Assembly: GCA_033239005.1 (NCBI GenBank)
Contig: BSQZ01000015.1
Span: 3,264,501-3,328,500, forward strand
Source: Lamellibrachia satsuma
Taxonomy: Eukaryota; Annelida; Polychaeta; Sabellida; Siboglinidae
Reading direction: 5' to 3'
DNA length: 64,000 bases
The position numbers and the translations under genes are program-made. The notes beneath the pieces were generated by a model. That model made no database searches. It was not told the DNA's origin and saw only the letters and a program-made list of their open reading frames with translations. This document shows positions 42,751 through 55,295 of this stretch, one piece after another; the first letter of the stretch is position 1; each line of letters begins with the position of its first letter.

Positions 42751-43450
42751 TATTTTAATTAAACGTTTATAACAGTGTGTATGCCAATGTATAATTACAT
42801 ACGAATTTGTTTATTACTTGCTGGAAAAAACATGCCGGTCAATCGGGCCGCCACTTTATGAGAGTTGCCAGCCGGACCGAAGAGTTGACTGTCTCGGGCC
42901 TCCAGACCGGTAGTAATGTCGAACACCTGTTACCATGATAGAGCATGACATTGAGAATGCGCACATTAGCCCCAAATGGTCACCATTTACAATACTCCCC
43001 ACTCAGCACCGACAGAATGGCTATATGTTGCCAGTAATGTCCTCGTTAGTCTACGAACAGTTTCAAGAGTATTTCATATTTTCTCTAGAATTAGAGGTTC
43101 TTAGCTTTCTAAAAAAAATTGTAATAGCTTTTGCCCGCTTTTGGTACCGAGTAATTCGTGCGTCCCCAACTTACTCTTACTGTTTGTGAATGCCTAAGGG
43201 TTTTCAAGGCCTCTCAAACGGACAAAATGCCTAAAAAACTAAGAAAATAACAATAATCATAATGAGTTCTAAAACTTCCCCGGGCATAGCAACCAATAAC
43301 GCCCAACCCTGTTTTTGTGCGTAGCAGCCAGTCTGCAGACTGTTGCTTTTCAATGCTGCCATTCGGGTATTTATACCCTGATCTGGTTCACAGACAGAAC
43401 GAGATTCGACAATGAGGCAACCACGTTATGTCGCCATATTTGCAAAGTAA
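42751..43450. other. No gene or known repeat recognised
   Basis: Unique-looking sequence between LINE-E and a microsatellite cluster. No splice-supported ORF was seen. Confidence 0.4.
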
Positions 43451-43454
43451 TTTA

Positions 43455-43494
43455 TATATATGCATGCATGCATGCATGCATGCATGCATGCATG

Positions 43495-43526
<32 letters not shown>

Positions 43527-43572
43527 GTAAGTATTAAGTACTTGAGCTGTGTGCCTGTGCTATTCCCGACAA

Positions 43573-43613
<41 letters not shown>

Positions 43614-43710
43614 AACACGCACACGCACACACACACGCACACGCATGCATGCACGCACGCACACACACGCACGCACGCAAACACACACACACACACACAC
43701 ACACATGTAA
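43455..43710. repeat. Compound microsatellite cluster
   Basis: (ATGC)n then (ATAC)n at about 43460-43520, (TA)n at about 43575-43610, and a mixed (AC)n/(GCAC)n tract at about 43611-43705. Several alternating purine-pyrimidine runs could form Z-DNA. It abuts the 3' end of the minus-strand LINE-D copy. Confidence 0.92.
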
Positions 43711-43779
43711 AATGTAAAAACAGTAAAACAAATGCCATAATACAAACCATGCCAGAGTGCCAGAGCCCCATGAGATCTC

Positions 43780-46460
43780 AATCCATAATATACGTTTCTA
43801 ATAGTCAACATTTCCGACAGATACTGTGGACCACGACCATTTAGTGCATTAAAAGTCAGCAAGCATATATTATATTTAATGCGAAACTCAACTGGCAACC
43901 AAAGAAGTCGTTTGAGTGTAGGAGTTATGTGGTCATATTTACCTACTCTACACAACACTCTGGCCGCGGTGTTTTGCATTATCTGTAATTTCTTTATTAT
44001 GTATTTTGGTAAACCGATCAGCAACGCATTGAAATAATCAACGTGGCCGTGGACCAAAGCATGAATAAGCTTTTGTGCACTTTGATGATAAAGATACTTT
44101 CTGATCTTTTCGATATTATACAATTGTGCATAAGCAGCCCGACATTTGGATTTGATTTCGCACACAATACGATGCATGTACTACATTGCCCTTGAAGTTA
44201 GTAGACGTGTTGGTACATTTTGCGAGTTGTTGTGGAGTACCGATTAGGATGTACTCGGTCTTGGAATGATTCATGCTCAGTTTGAATTGCTGCTGATATA
44301 TCACTGATGCACCGTTCCCCAGACTCATGGTCATTATCCATAGAATCAGGGTGGAAACTGCAGTATGCTTGATGGTCATCAGCGTAGGCATTCCCCAGTT
44401 TCCAGTGACATAGAAAACTGGGCTATAGAGTACTCAACAGACCTAGGCATGATCCTTGCGGTACTCCCTGGTCAAGGTAAAACTGGTCAGATACCATACC
44501 AAACAAACATACCATTGATCTTGACTGCAGATAGGAGAACCAATTTAGTGCAGTGCCGGATACTCCAAAAGTGTAATTTATTATATTAAACAAAATGTCA
44601 TGGTCCACGGTATCAAAAACCGATGACAAATCAATTAAAACTAGTTGTGTTCCCTTCTGTTGGTCCATGTTTAAAAGAATGTCAAACTAAACTTTAACAA
44701 GAGCAGTTTCTGTAGAATGCCCTGCTCTGTAAGCAGACTGACAAGGTGGCAATGGAAATACACATTCTGAATGAAGACAAAGTTGGTTTACGACAGCTCG
44801 CTCAGGTAGTTTGGACACATATTGGAGATTTGACACCGGGCGATCGTTCTTCGGAATAAGAGCCATTCCTGTTTTCTTACGCAGCGGCACTACAAGTGCA
44901 GTCTTCCATTCGTGTGGAGATTCCCCAGTAGCAATAGAGCAATTGATAATGTGCGTGAGGAATGCCAGTAATTCCTCATTATACTCCTTGACTAGCTCGG
45001 TTGGCATAGGGTCAAGAGCACAGCTGGTAGTCTTGTGCATATCATCCTCGGAGACCAACGCAAAAGTATCTAATTTATCACACACACCCTCTCTGGATGG
45101 AATAAAGGGTGGTTCGGTAATACCAATAGTCATCCGAATTGCATATATGTTATCATTAAAAACGTTACTAAATCCGTTGACAAAGTTTTCCACAGAATCA
45201 TGTTGAGGCAATGGATTACTCTGCTACTTATCACACAGGATGTTGATTAGGACAAATAATTTCTTTGAATCACCATTATATTCCAAAATTGAGTGAGAAA
45301 GATGACAGCTTCGTTTGCTATTCAGTGCGCGATGGAATGAGAGCAAAATGTTATGGTTTTTATCCTGCCTCCAGGTTCAGCTTCTTGTCTTTGCGACTTT
45401 AGTGTTTTGAGTTCATCATCGAACCATGGTACCAGTGGCCTCACTACAATAATCTTGGTTTTGATGGGTGCATGTCTATCCAACAACTGTCTCAATTCTG
45501 TATTATATTCACCAACTAGCTTATTGATATCACTGATACTCAATAGTCAATTAGCCAGATCTTTCAGGTCAGTGTTGAAAGCACTGTTATCAATTTACTT
45601 CCTATACGATATATTACGTGTCTCTAAGGAACGTCTGGGCATGTTCATTCGGTAGCGCACAAAAATATGGTCCGAGACCATGTAATCAGCCACAGGGTTA
45701 CTAAGCAGAAGTTCACGATTACACCTGGAAATGATTAGATCCAGAATGTGGTCAGATCTATGCGTTGGAGCACTGATGTGTTGTGTCAAACTGTACATAC
45801 TCAGTACATCATACATTCTAATCGTATCAGCATCAATTTCAATATCCATATGAATATTAAAACCACCAACTATCAAGAGTGAATGAGGGGTCTTAGCTGA
45901 ATGCGACAGATAGATATGAAATTCCTCAAAGAAAGTAGCAGTAGTGACAGGATATTTTTACGAATATGGTGGTCTATATATCACATGCACATCTAGTTTC
46001 GTCTTTTCAAACAATACTTGCATAGTTACCATACTCAAATGAAGTGAGTTCACCAGATGACAGCACTTTACACCGAACACCAGTCTTGAACTGTATGCCA
46101 ATCCCGTCACCAATTCTACCAGAGGATCTCGGATTATCCTTCAGATCATACCCATCGGGCTTCAGTTAAGCACGTTTAACCTCATCACCAGATGTTAGCC
46201 AAGTCTCTGTCATCAGAACGACATCAATATCAGTGGTGACTACGCAGCCGCTAATGTCAGCTGACTTATTCCACATAGAACACGGATTAACCAGGGCGAC
46301 TTGCAGGTTCCTTGTCCGTCGTGATAGTGTATAGACTCGCTTCACACGTATTAGATTGTCCAGATTAACTCCATTGTTTTTGCGTCGACGTGTGCCTGTT
46401 CTGGCATCACGGACGCTAATTACATCGTCGTTCTCTGTTGTTGTTGCCGCCTGCTGTTAG
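43780..46460 (-). mobile_element. CR1/L2-like LINE (LINE-D), degenerate but nearly complete ORF2
   Basis: On the minus strand the endonuclease starts near 46290 with LVNPCSMWNK, then MTETWLTSGDE, GGFNIHMD (about 45870) and SDHIFVRYR. The RT follows: ALDPMPTELVKEY (about 45020), HEWKTALVVPLRKKTG, CQSAYRAGHSTETALVKV, LVLIDLSSVFDTVDHDIL (motif A, about 44625), GVPQGSCLG (motif B), NAYADDHQAYCSF (motif C, about 44380, in a different frame), KTEYILIGTPQQLAKC and LHGxxDY-type C-terminal words to about 43790. At least five frameshifts or stops are present. The family also occurs at 17085-18560. Confidence 0.88.
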
Positions 46461-48702
46461 GTTAAAGTGTTCAAATCTAACAAATTGCTGCACTATTTCT
46501 CTAAAATGATCTCCTCGTTCACTGTACCTTCACGGCGTAGTGTGAGGAAAGTGACACATAAAAGTACCATTGAAACGTCAAATTATGCAGTTGATATAAG
46601 AGACTATCCAATAGGCTGCCATGTAGGCGCACAGTGACATCATCAATATATAGTGTGAGAGCATGGGCCACAGTTGAGACATGAGACTGTCCTACAGGCT
46701 GCCATATAGGCGTATAATGACATAAAAATTAGTGCGATCATATTGCTAAGCACATTTTTTTTAAAGACTTTGCAATCTTTTGGGTGTTGGTTTTATGAAA
46801 CAAAAACATTCTGTCACAATTCACAAAACACAACTGGTAGCCATCTTGAAAATTGCGATTTTTATGTTTTCAAGCATGTTGAAAAAAATTGCATAATGGT
46901 GAAAAGCAACCATCATAATTGGAAAACTGTTTTAGTGGAACAAAACTAACAAACATGGCTACATTTGCTTTGTTTCTCTGGGTTGATGGTAATGTATAAC
47001 GATACTGCAATGTTTTTATAGGTTACTGAAGTTAACATTTGTTTTTTCGTCAATATTCTCTAAAGTTCGCTTCACGATTTGAAAATTAAATAATTGTAAC
47101 AAAGCAATTTTGACAGTATATTTCATTCACAAATTCAGCCGTTATTGGGATATATTAATTTTGCTGCAAGCTACGCGCGACATAAAGCACAATTGGTGAC
47201 CATCTTAAGGTAACCAGTTGTCCTGTTGTCCGTATGAAACTTAGCACAGCCCTTATGAAATGAACTTTAAAAACCCTGGACTGCCATGTTCGAAGAGACA
47301 ACGAAATATTTGAATGCTGCCATATATGCATATAGTTCCACACCGGTGAATTATTTAGATTGCAACGAAGGTCAAATCAAATGTCGTGAGCGGATCCAAA
47401 ACCAGAAAAAGGCGGGTGCCTAGTTTCTCCCAAAAATATACAAGATGGCAGGACTTATAGTTATCCACATACTTGCAGGATATATACACACTCACGCGCG
47501 AGCACACATACCAATAGTTCCCCTCTTATAAGGCCACCCCTTCTGCAAAGGTGCAATGGCTTTATAAAAGCAGCGCCCATTTGTAAGCCTAAATTGCTGC
47601 ACCACAAGGCCGGTGATGGGGCACTCTTGTGATTGGGTCCTTCTACGAGGGATCAGCGTTTTGTCTAAAATATGTATCGTATTTTTTTTACAAATTCAAG
47701 TCTTTGCAAATTCATAGCAAATTCATTAAAATTTCAGTAAATTTTAGTCTGAACGTGCTCCACGCCACCAGGAGCACTTTCAGACTCTACCAGTTCATCA
47801 CAGCGATTAACTTCTCGCGTCCTTCAAAGGTCCATTTCGTATTGTGACTGGCCTCAGACACCAACACTGTGATTACGTTTTAGGGTTTCTCTTTTCCCTT
47901 TGGAGAGAAATTAAAGAAGTTACCCAATGCCATAACCGATAAAATCACGATAGAAGACAAAGCTCTACAACACTTTGCATGCCTTACCAAGCAAACGTTG
48001 AATACGTCGTGGGCATTGTCATGCATCTTTCCGAGTTGCCCAATTTTTTTCGGCGATGGCTTCGCCTCTAACCCCGGAGTAGCACTAGAGCAACTAGAGT
48101 TCCTCACAGATTTTATGTTTTTCATCGGGACACAGCTGAACCTATGTCAAAGGCTTCGTCAGCGCTAATGGAATAAAAAAACACCTGTCGCATTTCGGAC
48201 ATCGTCTTGTGCTTAATCTGTTCCCCGGTGATGGCAATCATTTTGTTCTGTGTTATCTTCGATGACTGCGGAGCGTTATTTTTATTGTTTTGTTATTGTT
48301 TTGTTATTGTTTTGTATCGAAAAATGCGCCTCCAGAACCACATTGCCTCAGTAGTGTCGAGGTGGGTGGCGTCAAGGCGTGGCTTCTCGTGGCGGCATTC
48401 TGTCTTAGCAGGGAATAACCGTCTTTACGATGGGCTGCAGCTTAAAGCAGTTGTCTCTCACAGTAGTTTGCAAACCTGACAAAAGTCGCTGACAAGTGGA
48501 GATAAAAAAAAAACACTGACAACAAGAATCCAGTTATTTGTAGTAATGTGTACTAATCTACTACTACTACTACTACTACTAACGCTGGACGGGAGGAACA
48601 AATCGGACAGAGTAGTGCGAGGCAAACCGCCCCCCCCCCGTAGAGTCAAACACGATTTGGCATACTTATTTTCATATGGAAATGATTAACACAGTCACAT
48701 AA
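46461..48702. other. No gene recognised
   Basis: A pair of diverged direct repeats near 46603 and 46684 shares AGGCTGCCAT and TGACAT. No exon with matching splice sites and no transposon protein were found in this 2.2 kb. A CTACTACTACTACTACTACT run lies at about 48559-48581. Confidence 0.4.
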
Positions 48703-48717
48703 ATACACCTGTTATAT

Positions 48718-50568
48718 CATGTTCGTCTGTCGAGTCGACGAGGACCACTCTAGTCATCTGGGGGTAGTTGGGGCTGGATCTGATGAGTGCGCAGATGGTT
48801 GACAAGGCCAATCCGTGCACGGAAGGTACGTTGGCAGTTGGGACAGGGGATGAGGGGGACGTCATCTTGAGGATTGCTGGCTCGGGCTTTCCTGGCTTGC
48901 CTCCTTTGCTCTGCTGCAGCGGTCCTGTTGGCCTCTCATATCTTGGAGCCTTTGTGCACGGAGGAACGCCACTTGGCCCGGTCCATGGCGGTTTGTTCCC
49001 AGGAGTCGGGGGTGATGGTAAACGCTTTCAGGGATGTTTTTAGAGTGTCTTTGAAGCGCTTCTTCTGGCCTCCATGGGACCGCTTTCCTTGTTGTAGTTC
49101 GCCATAGAAGAGCCTTTTTGGGAGCCGATGGTCTGGCATGCGGCTACATGTCCTGCCCAGCATAGCTAGGACTGCATTAGGGTGGTATAGATGCAGGTCT
49201 GCTTGGGCAAGTACCTCAGTGTCTGGAATCCTGTCCTGCCACTTGATGTTGAGGAGTTTCCTGAGGCACGTTGTGTGGAAGTGGTTCAGTTGCTTGGCAT
49301 GGCGTTGGTATACTGTCCATGTTTCACATGCGTAGAGCAGCGTGTGGAGCACTATTGCCCTGTACACCTTCAGCTTGGTCTGTAGACTAATGCCTCTTCT
49401 GTTCCAAACATTGGCATGTAGTCTGCCGAAGGTCGCGCTGGCCCTTGCAATTCTGACGTTCACCTCATCATCAATGGAGACATTTTGAGACAGTGTGCTG
49501 CCAAGATAGGTGAACCTGTTCACTGCACTGAGTCTCTGACCGTTGACTGTAATGTTGGGCTCAACATAGGGTTTCCCTGGGGCCGGCTGGTGTAGTATTT
49601 CAGTCTTCTTTTTGCTGATGGTGAGACCGAAGTTTGTGCAGGCTATGGAAAATTTGTCTACGCTGCGTTGCATATCAGCTTCTGAGCCGGCGTTGAGGGC
49701 ACAGTCATCAGCAAACAGGAAGTCCCTGATGATGTCTGTCTTGACCTTGGTTTTTGCTTGAATCCTCCTGAGGTTGAACAGCTTGCCATCTGTACGGTAC
49801 CTGAGGTCGATTCCAACGTCACCGTCTCTGAAAGCGTCTGTCAGCATTGCGGAAAACATGAGGCTGAACAGTGTTGTTGCCAAGACGCAACCCTGCTTGA
49901 CGCCGTTAGAGACAGGAAATGGCTCAGATGTCTCGCCGTTGTCCTGAACTTATGCTTTCATGCCAGCGTGGAATTGCTGCACCATGGAGATAAACTTCCG
50001 TGGGCATCCGTACTTGGCCATGATCTTCCACAGACCCTCTCTGCTAACCGTATCGAAGGCCTTGGTCAGGTCGACATAGGTAGAGAACAGGTCAGAGTTC
50101 TGCTCCTGACATTTCTCTTGCAGCTGCCTTGCAGCAAACACCATGTCGGTGGTCCCGCGCTCTTTCCGGAATCCACACTGGCTCTCTGGTAGGAGTCCCT
50201 GGTCAAGGTGCGTTGTGAGACGGTTAAGCAGGATCCTGGCAAGTATCTTGCCTGCAATGGAGAACAAGGATATACCTCGGTGGTTGTCGCAGACCTGATG
50301 ATTTCCTTTTTGCTTGTACAGGTGTATGCCATAAACCGTCTCTCCCAAGTGCCCATCAATGAAGCACTGGATGACCCACCAACTTTGCTTGAGACCCAGA
50401 AAGCGATCCGTCTGCTCTCCAGTGGCAAGGCTCCTGGTTCAGACTCCATTCCAGCCGAGGTCTACAAGGAAGGTGGATCAGCTTTGACTAAAAAGCTCCA
50501 TCAGCTGTTTCTACTCATATGGCAGCAGGAGACGATCCCCCAGGAGTTCAAAGATGCTTTTAACATAC
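48718..50568 (-). mobile_element. Non-LTR retrotransposon (LINE-C) with inverted 5' segment and 15-base target duplication
   Basis: On the minus strand from about 50335: IHLYKQKGN, DNHRGISLFS, CGFRKERGTTDMVFAARQL, YVDLTKAFDTVS (motif A), GVKQGCVLA (motif B), FLFADDCALN (motif C, about 49710), TYLGSTLSQN and LLYACETWTVYQ. A C-terminal CCHH-type zinc finger follows (CPNCQRTFRARIGLVNHLRT, about 48850-48790). Defects are a TAA near 49950 and a frameshift near 48935 before the finger. Flanks 48703-48717 (ATACACCTGTTATAT) and 50569-50583 (ATACACCTATTATAT) match at 14 of 15 bases. Exact clade is uncertain; the C-terminal finger and ETWT block recall elements common in fish and lancelets. Confidence 0.85.
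50340..50560 (+). mobile_element. Inverted 5' segment of LINE-C
   Basis: This stretch reads on the + strand VPINEALDDPPTLLETQKAI, then SSGKAPGSDSIPAEVYKEGG and ETIPQEFKDA. It is the RT N-terminal part that normally lies immediately before IHLYKQKGN, but it is opposite in orientation to the remainder of LINE-C. Both parts lie within one pair of target duplications, so it is one insertion event. Confidence 0.85.
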
Positions 50569-50584
50569 ATACACCTATTATATA

Positions 50585-50880
50585 AATAGTGAAAGGATTG
50601 CAGAACCCTAATGCATATATAAGAGTACCGGCTCAAGTGAACAAACTACCAAATTGCTTATTAGTTTAATGAACAAAGCAGTCAAGAATCATGGTATATC
50701 TCACCTACAGATTTTTGGGGACTTTAATTTCCCTGAAATTAACTGGACGAGCTGTTTGTTGAAAGCTGGTGATAACTCGCTTCCAGCAATTTTTTTATGA
50801 AACATAGGACATGTTCCTGGATAAACATGTTGATTTAAACACAAGATTTAGGGAAGGAAATTAACCGTCAATATGTTGGG
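50585..50880 (+). mobile_element. LINE-B endonuclease fragment
   Basis: Closely similar to 52287-52540 of LINE-B: AAGAGTACCGGCTCAAGTGA, CTTATTAGTTTAATGAACAA and GATTTAAACACAAGATTTAG are shared with few changes. The TSD and body of LINE-C lie directly to its left, so LINE-C landed at or near its 5' edge. Confidence 0.8.
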
Positions 50881-51204
50881 CATTTTCTTCGGTCCTGAGA
50901 GATCACTTTCAATAATAAAATAAACATTTTCCATAGAACGGTAATTTATTGAGAGGAAGGCCACAAAATGGGAAAAGGCCAACGTTTCATTAAATGGCAT
51001 GACTTTCTGGGTCAGAAAAGACAAATTGCTACAGTTGTGTATTAAGGAGAAGGTGTTTTTTTCAAGGTAAACAAATTATGTAATTTCCCCTCACAGGGCA
51101 ACCTTCTGAAGCCATAAAGGCAGCAGCCGGCAGGTCGTTTCATGTTGTGTGAATAATGTCTTAAATTAGCCGTGTCATTGTGTACTGTTCCCTGGTTGTT
51201 ACCA

Positions 51205-51395
51205 ACTTACAAAACACCCACAAATGTGGCAAAACACCCAACACTTGGACACAACATCCACCATTGGAGCAAAGCACACACAATTGGGGCAAAATACCCA
51301 CCACTGGGAGAAAATACCCAGCACTTAGGAAATCCACCCACCACTGGGGACAAAACACACACCACTTCGACACAATACCCACCATTGAGACAAGA
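51205..51395. repeat. 20-base minisatellite, left block
   Basis: Imperfect units of about 20 bases such as CAAAACACCCACCACTGGGA. The same unit forms the block at 54828-55105 on the other side of LINE-B. Confidence 0.9.
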
Positions 51396-51399
51396 CCTA

Positions 51400-54300
51400 G
51401 AAGAACTTAATCCTAGAGAAGCTCGGAGTGAGCAAAGCCAAAGTAGAGGAAATGACCAAGCTTGGCACAGGCAATGAGTCAAGGCCAATACTACTGAAAC
51501 TTAATGACGCACAAACTCAAAGGAAAGTGTTAAATAAAGCAAAACTGCTAAGAAATGCCAGGCGTTAAATGCACAGGAACATCTAACTAGCACCATTAAG
51601 GAGAGGGAAAAGTACAGAGAGTTACAAAAGGAGCTGAGAGAGAGGAAAGAAAGGGGCCAGACAGATCTTATGATTTGAGATGGAAAAATGGTGAAGCGCA
51701 GGGATGGAACTAAGGGACAAAATGACATGAAGGGTGTCCACGAGAAAGCAAACCAAACTCGGAAAGAGAAGGAGACAGGAGCACAAGCTCAAACAACAAC
51801 TAGAGAAAAGGGAGCCGCACCAACAGATGGAAAAAAAACGGGTGACACAAAGCTACAGTCACGTGTTGTTACCCCCAAACGGGGAGAAGTTGTAAGCACT
51901 CAGCGAAACAAAAAAAAAGCATAAGCCCTAGCACAAACAAAGCACTTTGCATTCCAATTCTGCACACAAAATATTATTTATTTATTTGATTTTTACTATG
52001 CAAATGCACAGATAAATATTAAAATGGATGAATTTAGAGAGGTGGTAACAGTACTGAAGCCTAAAGTTATTGGCATTACAGAATCCTGCAGTGAAGGTAA
52101 AAGTGAAGGTTATATTAATCTGGAAGGGATTACCCCATACAGAGATGATCGTGGAAGAGAGGTCATTCTCTATATTGAGAATATCTTACAGTCAGCACCA
52201 TGTACAGAACTAAACAACACGGATTTTGGGTCATCCGTATGGAGAATAATCACACTAAATAAGAGGGACAAACTACTAGTGGGATGCATATGTAAGAGTA
52301 CGGGCTCAACTGAACAAAATACAAAGTTGCTTATTAGTTTAATGAACAAAGCTGTCAAGAAACATGGTACATCTCACCTGCTTATTTTTGGGGATTAAAT
52401 TTCCCTGAAATTAACTGTTTGTTTGTTGAAAGCTGGTGATAACTAACTTCCAGCATTTTTGTTTATGTAACACAGGACATATTCCTGAAACAACATGTTG
52501 ATTTAAACACAAGATTTAGGGAAGGAAATAAACCGTCAATATTAGATTTAATTTTCACAAACGAGTATTATATGATTGAGAACCTAAAATCTATTGCTAT
52601 ACTGGAGAAAAGTGATCATGTTGGATTGGTGTGGATATTTGTTACATACTCGGCTATAGATATAACAGTACATGGTTGGAAAAGATACGATTACTGGAAA
52701 GCGAATATGGCAGCTATGAATGCAACCTTTCATAATGTTAAGTGGGAAGAAGAAATGGAAACAAAATGAATAAATGTGAGATGGAAATACTTTAAGTTGA
52801 AAATTGAAGAGGAAGTGAAAAAATGCGCCATTAAGGGAAAGGAAGAAGCCAAACCCTAAAGCCCCCTTGCAAACTAAGAGAGTCTGTAGATCGGTAAAGA
52901 AACAGATCCAACTTTGGAAAAGATATGAAAAAACTGGTAGGAACAAAGAATATGAAAAATATGAGGCAAAGAAATAAAAACACTAGTATCCGGATAAAAG
53001 CACAAAGGGAGAATGAAATGAAGCTTTTGAAGAGAATGAAAGACAAACCAAAACTTGCTATAGCTATGTAAGAAGTAAGCAAAATGTAAAACCAGTCATA
53101 CCACACTTAAGAAAGAAGGATGGTGAAACCACAACAAATGACCAGGAAGTAGCTGATGTTCCAGTTCTTTGAATCTGTATTTACAACGGAAGATGACTGT
53201 GATAATATTTTATCAGAATTTGAAAACAGAGTTCAAGAAAACAAGGTTTTAAACAATATCACATTTACTGAGCTAGATATATATATATAAAGTTACAACA
53301 GTTAAAAGAAGACCAGGCTTGTGGTCCAGATGGTATACATCCAAAGATATTGAAGGATTGTGCTAAAACTTTAGCTAAACCGTTGTTTCTAATATTCACA
53401 GAATCATTGTCTAGTGGTGTAGTAATATTAGACTGGAAATTGGCAAACATTTCTCCAATTTATAAGAAGAGATCCCGGTCTATGGCTGGTAATTATAGGC
53501 CAGTGAGTTTAACTTGTCTAGCCAGTAAACTGATGGAATCTTGTGTGAAGGATGCAATGTTAAAACATTTATTAGAAAACAATTTAAATACCCCAGACCA
53601 CATGGTTTTACAAAGGGTCTTTCTTGCCTAACAAATTTGTTAGAACCTTTTCAAAGTTGGACAGAAGATGTGGATCAGGGAGATATTGTTGATGTTATTT
53701 TGCTGGATTTTCAAAAAGCATTTGACAAAGTCCCGAAAAAGATGTTGCAGAAACTATCTGCCTATGGAGTACGAGGTAAAGTTTTAGAATGGATAGATGA
53801 TTTTTTATCACATAGAAAAATGCGAATTATGCTAAGAAGTGAATATTCTAAATGGTTTGATGTTATTAGTGGTGTTCCGCAAGGATCAGTATTGGGACCT
53901 ATTCCCTTTTTAATTTATGTAAATGATATACCAGAGACAGTAAATAGTAATGTAAAAATGCTTGCTGACGACACCAAAATATTCATAACATTAAAAACCA
54001 AATGTGACTGTGAAATGTGCAAGATGGTTTAGATAGCTTAAGTGAGTGGAGTAATAGATGGTGCCTAACGTTTAACACTAGTAAATGTTAAGGATACACA
54101 TAGGCAAAGACAATCCAAAATTCGAGTACACTATGACAACCGAAAATAATAATATCGTTTTAGCAGAAACAGTTCAAGAGAAGGATCTAAATGTCTGGAT
54201 TTCAAATAATTTGAAATGGGAGAAACAAGTTATTGCAGCAACCCAACAAGCTATAGTGGTTTTCCATTCTGTAAAGAGAGCATTTATTCACTTTGACAGA

Positions 54301-54770
54301 GAAACATTCAACATTGTTTATAATGCATTATATTGGACAATATCTAGAATATTGCGTACAGACATGGTCACTTTATTATGCAAAATATACTTTAATGCTT
54401 GAGAAAGTACAACGCAGGGAAATGAAACTGGCAATAGGATTAAAGGAATTTACATATGAGGAAAGATTAACACAACTAGAACTTAATAGACTTGAAGAAC
54501 TGAGATTATGAGGAGATTTAATTGAAACTTTTGAGTTGTTAACTGGGAAAGAGAACATAGACGCATATCAATTTTTTAACATTAATTTAAATAACATCAG
54601 AAGCCACAGTAAAAAATAAACAAACAACAATGTATGAAGTATGCAGACGCCGACGTTTCAGTCAAAGGGTGGTGGATGTATGGAATTCCTTGTCCAACAA
54701 TATTATATCTGCACCCTCTACTAACATTTTTAAAAAACATAATAGATAAAAACTGGGTTAAGATATGAGC
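51400..54770 (+). mobile_element. CR1-like LINE (LINE-B), degenerate
   Basis: An ORF1-like RNA-binding segment is suggested by KLGTGNESRPILLKLNDAQT and later KMVKRRDGTKGQND (51450-51730). The endonuclease begins with VIGITESC (about 52065), then NLEGITPYRDDRG and LLVGCICKSTGS. The RT region has CGPDGIHPKILKDC (about 53320), ISPIYKKRS, NYRPVSLTCLASKL, LLDFQKAFDKVP (motif A, about 53700), GVPQGSVLGP (motif B) and LADDTKIF (motif C, about 53960), and the C-terminal words LEYCVQTWSLY near 54330. It is broken by about eight stops and shifts. It lies between two blocks of one minisatellite. It is related to, but distinct from, LINE-A. Confidence 0.85.
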
Positions 54771-54827
54771 AAACAATAAAAGGCTTACCTCTTGCCTTAC
54801 AAATGCTCATTGTTTGTAAATGTAAGT

Positions 54828-55105
54828 GTAAAACACCCACCACACAATATCCACCATTGGGACAAAACACCCACCACTAGGGCAAAACACCCAACATTGG
54901 GGCAAAACACTCACCATTTGGGACAAAACACCCACCACTGGGACAAAACACCCACCATTAGGACAAAACACCCACTACTAGGGCAAAACACCCAACATTG
55001 GGGCAAAACATCCATCATTGGGACAAAACACCCTCCTCTGGGACAAGACACCCACCCCTGGGGCAAAACACCAACCACTGTGACAAAATAGCCACCACTG
55101 AAAAA
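54828..55105. repeat. 20-base minisatellite, right block
   Basis: About 14 units of the type GGGACAAAACACCCACCATT, the same sequence and orientation as the block at 51205-51395. Confidence 0.92.
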
Positions 55106-55295
55106 ATTACCTAATGAATCCTCGTCTGAAATTCAAGAGATGCCTTTGATCTAATAGCTGTATTTTATGCACAGGCGGAGCTTCACAAAGCGAAGCCATG
55201 GCAATTTGTAGTCTGGCTATGACAAAGTCGTACGACTACTGATTTTCCATATTGGAACCCAGGCTAAAAGTGAGTAGGAAATTTAACACAAAATA

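Noticed and set aside
43388..43844. Frames rich in His-Thr or Cys-Val
   Set aside because: They are translations of (AC)n, (GCAC)n and (ATGC)n microsatellites.
48458..48649. Serine-run small protein
   Set aside because: It is a translation of a CTACTACTA trinucleotide run, with no splice or similarity support.
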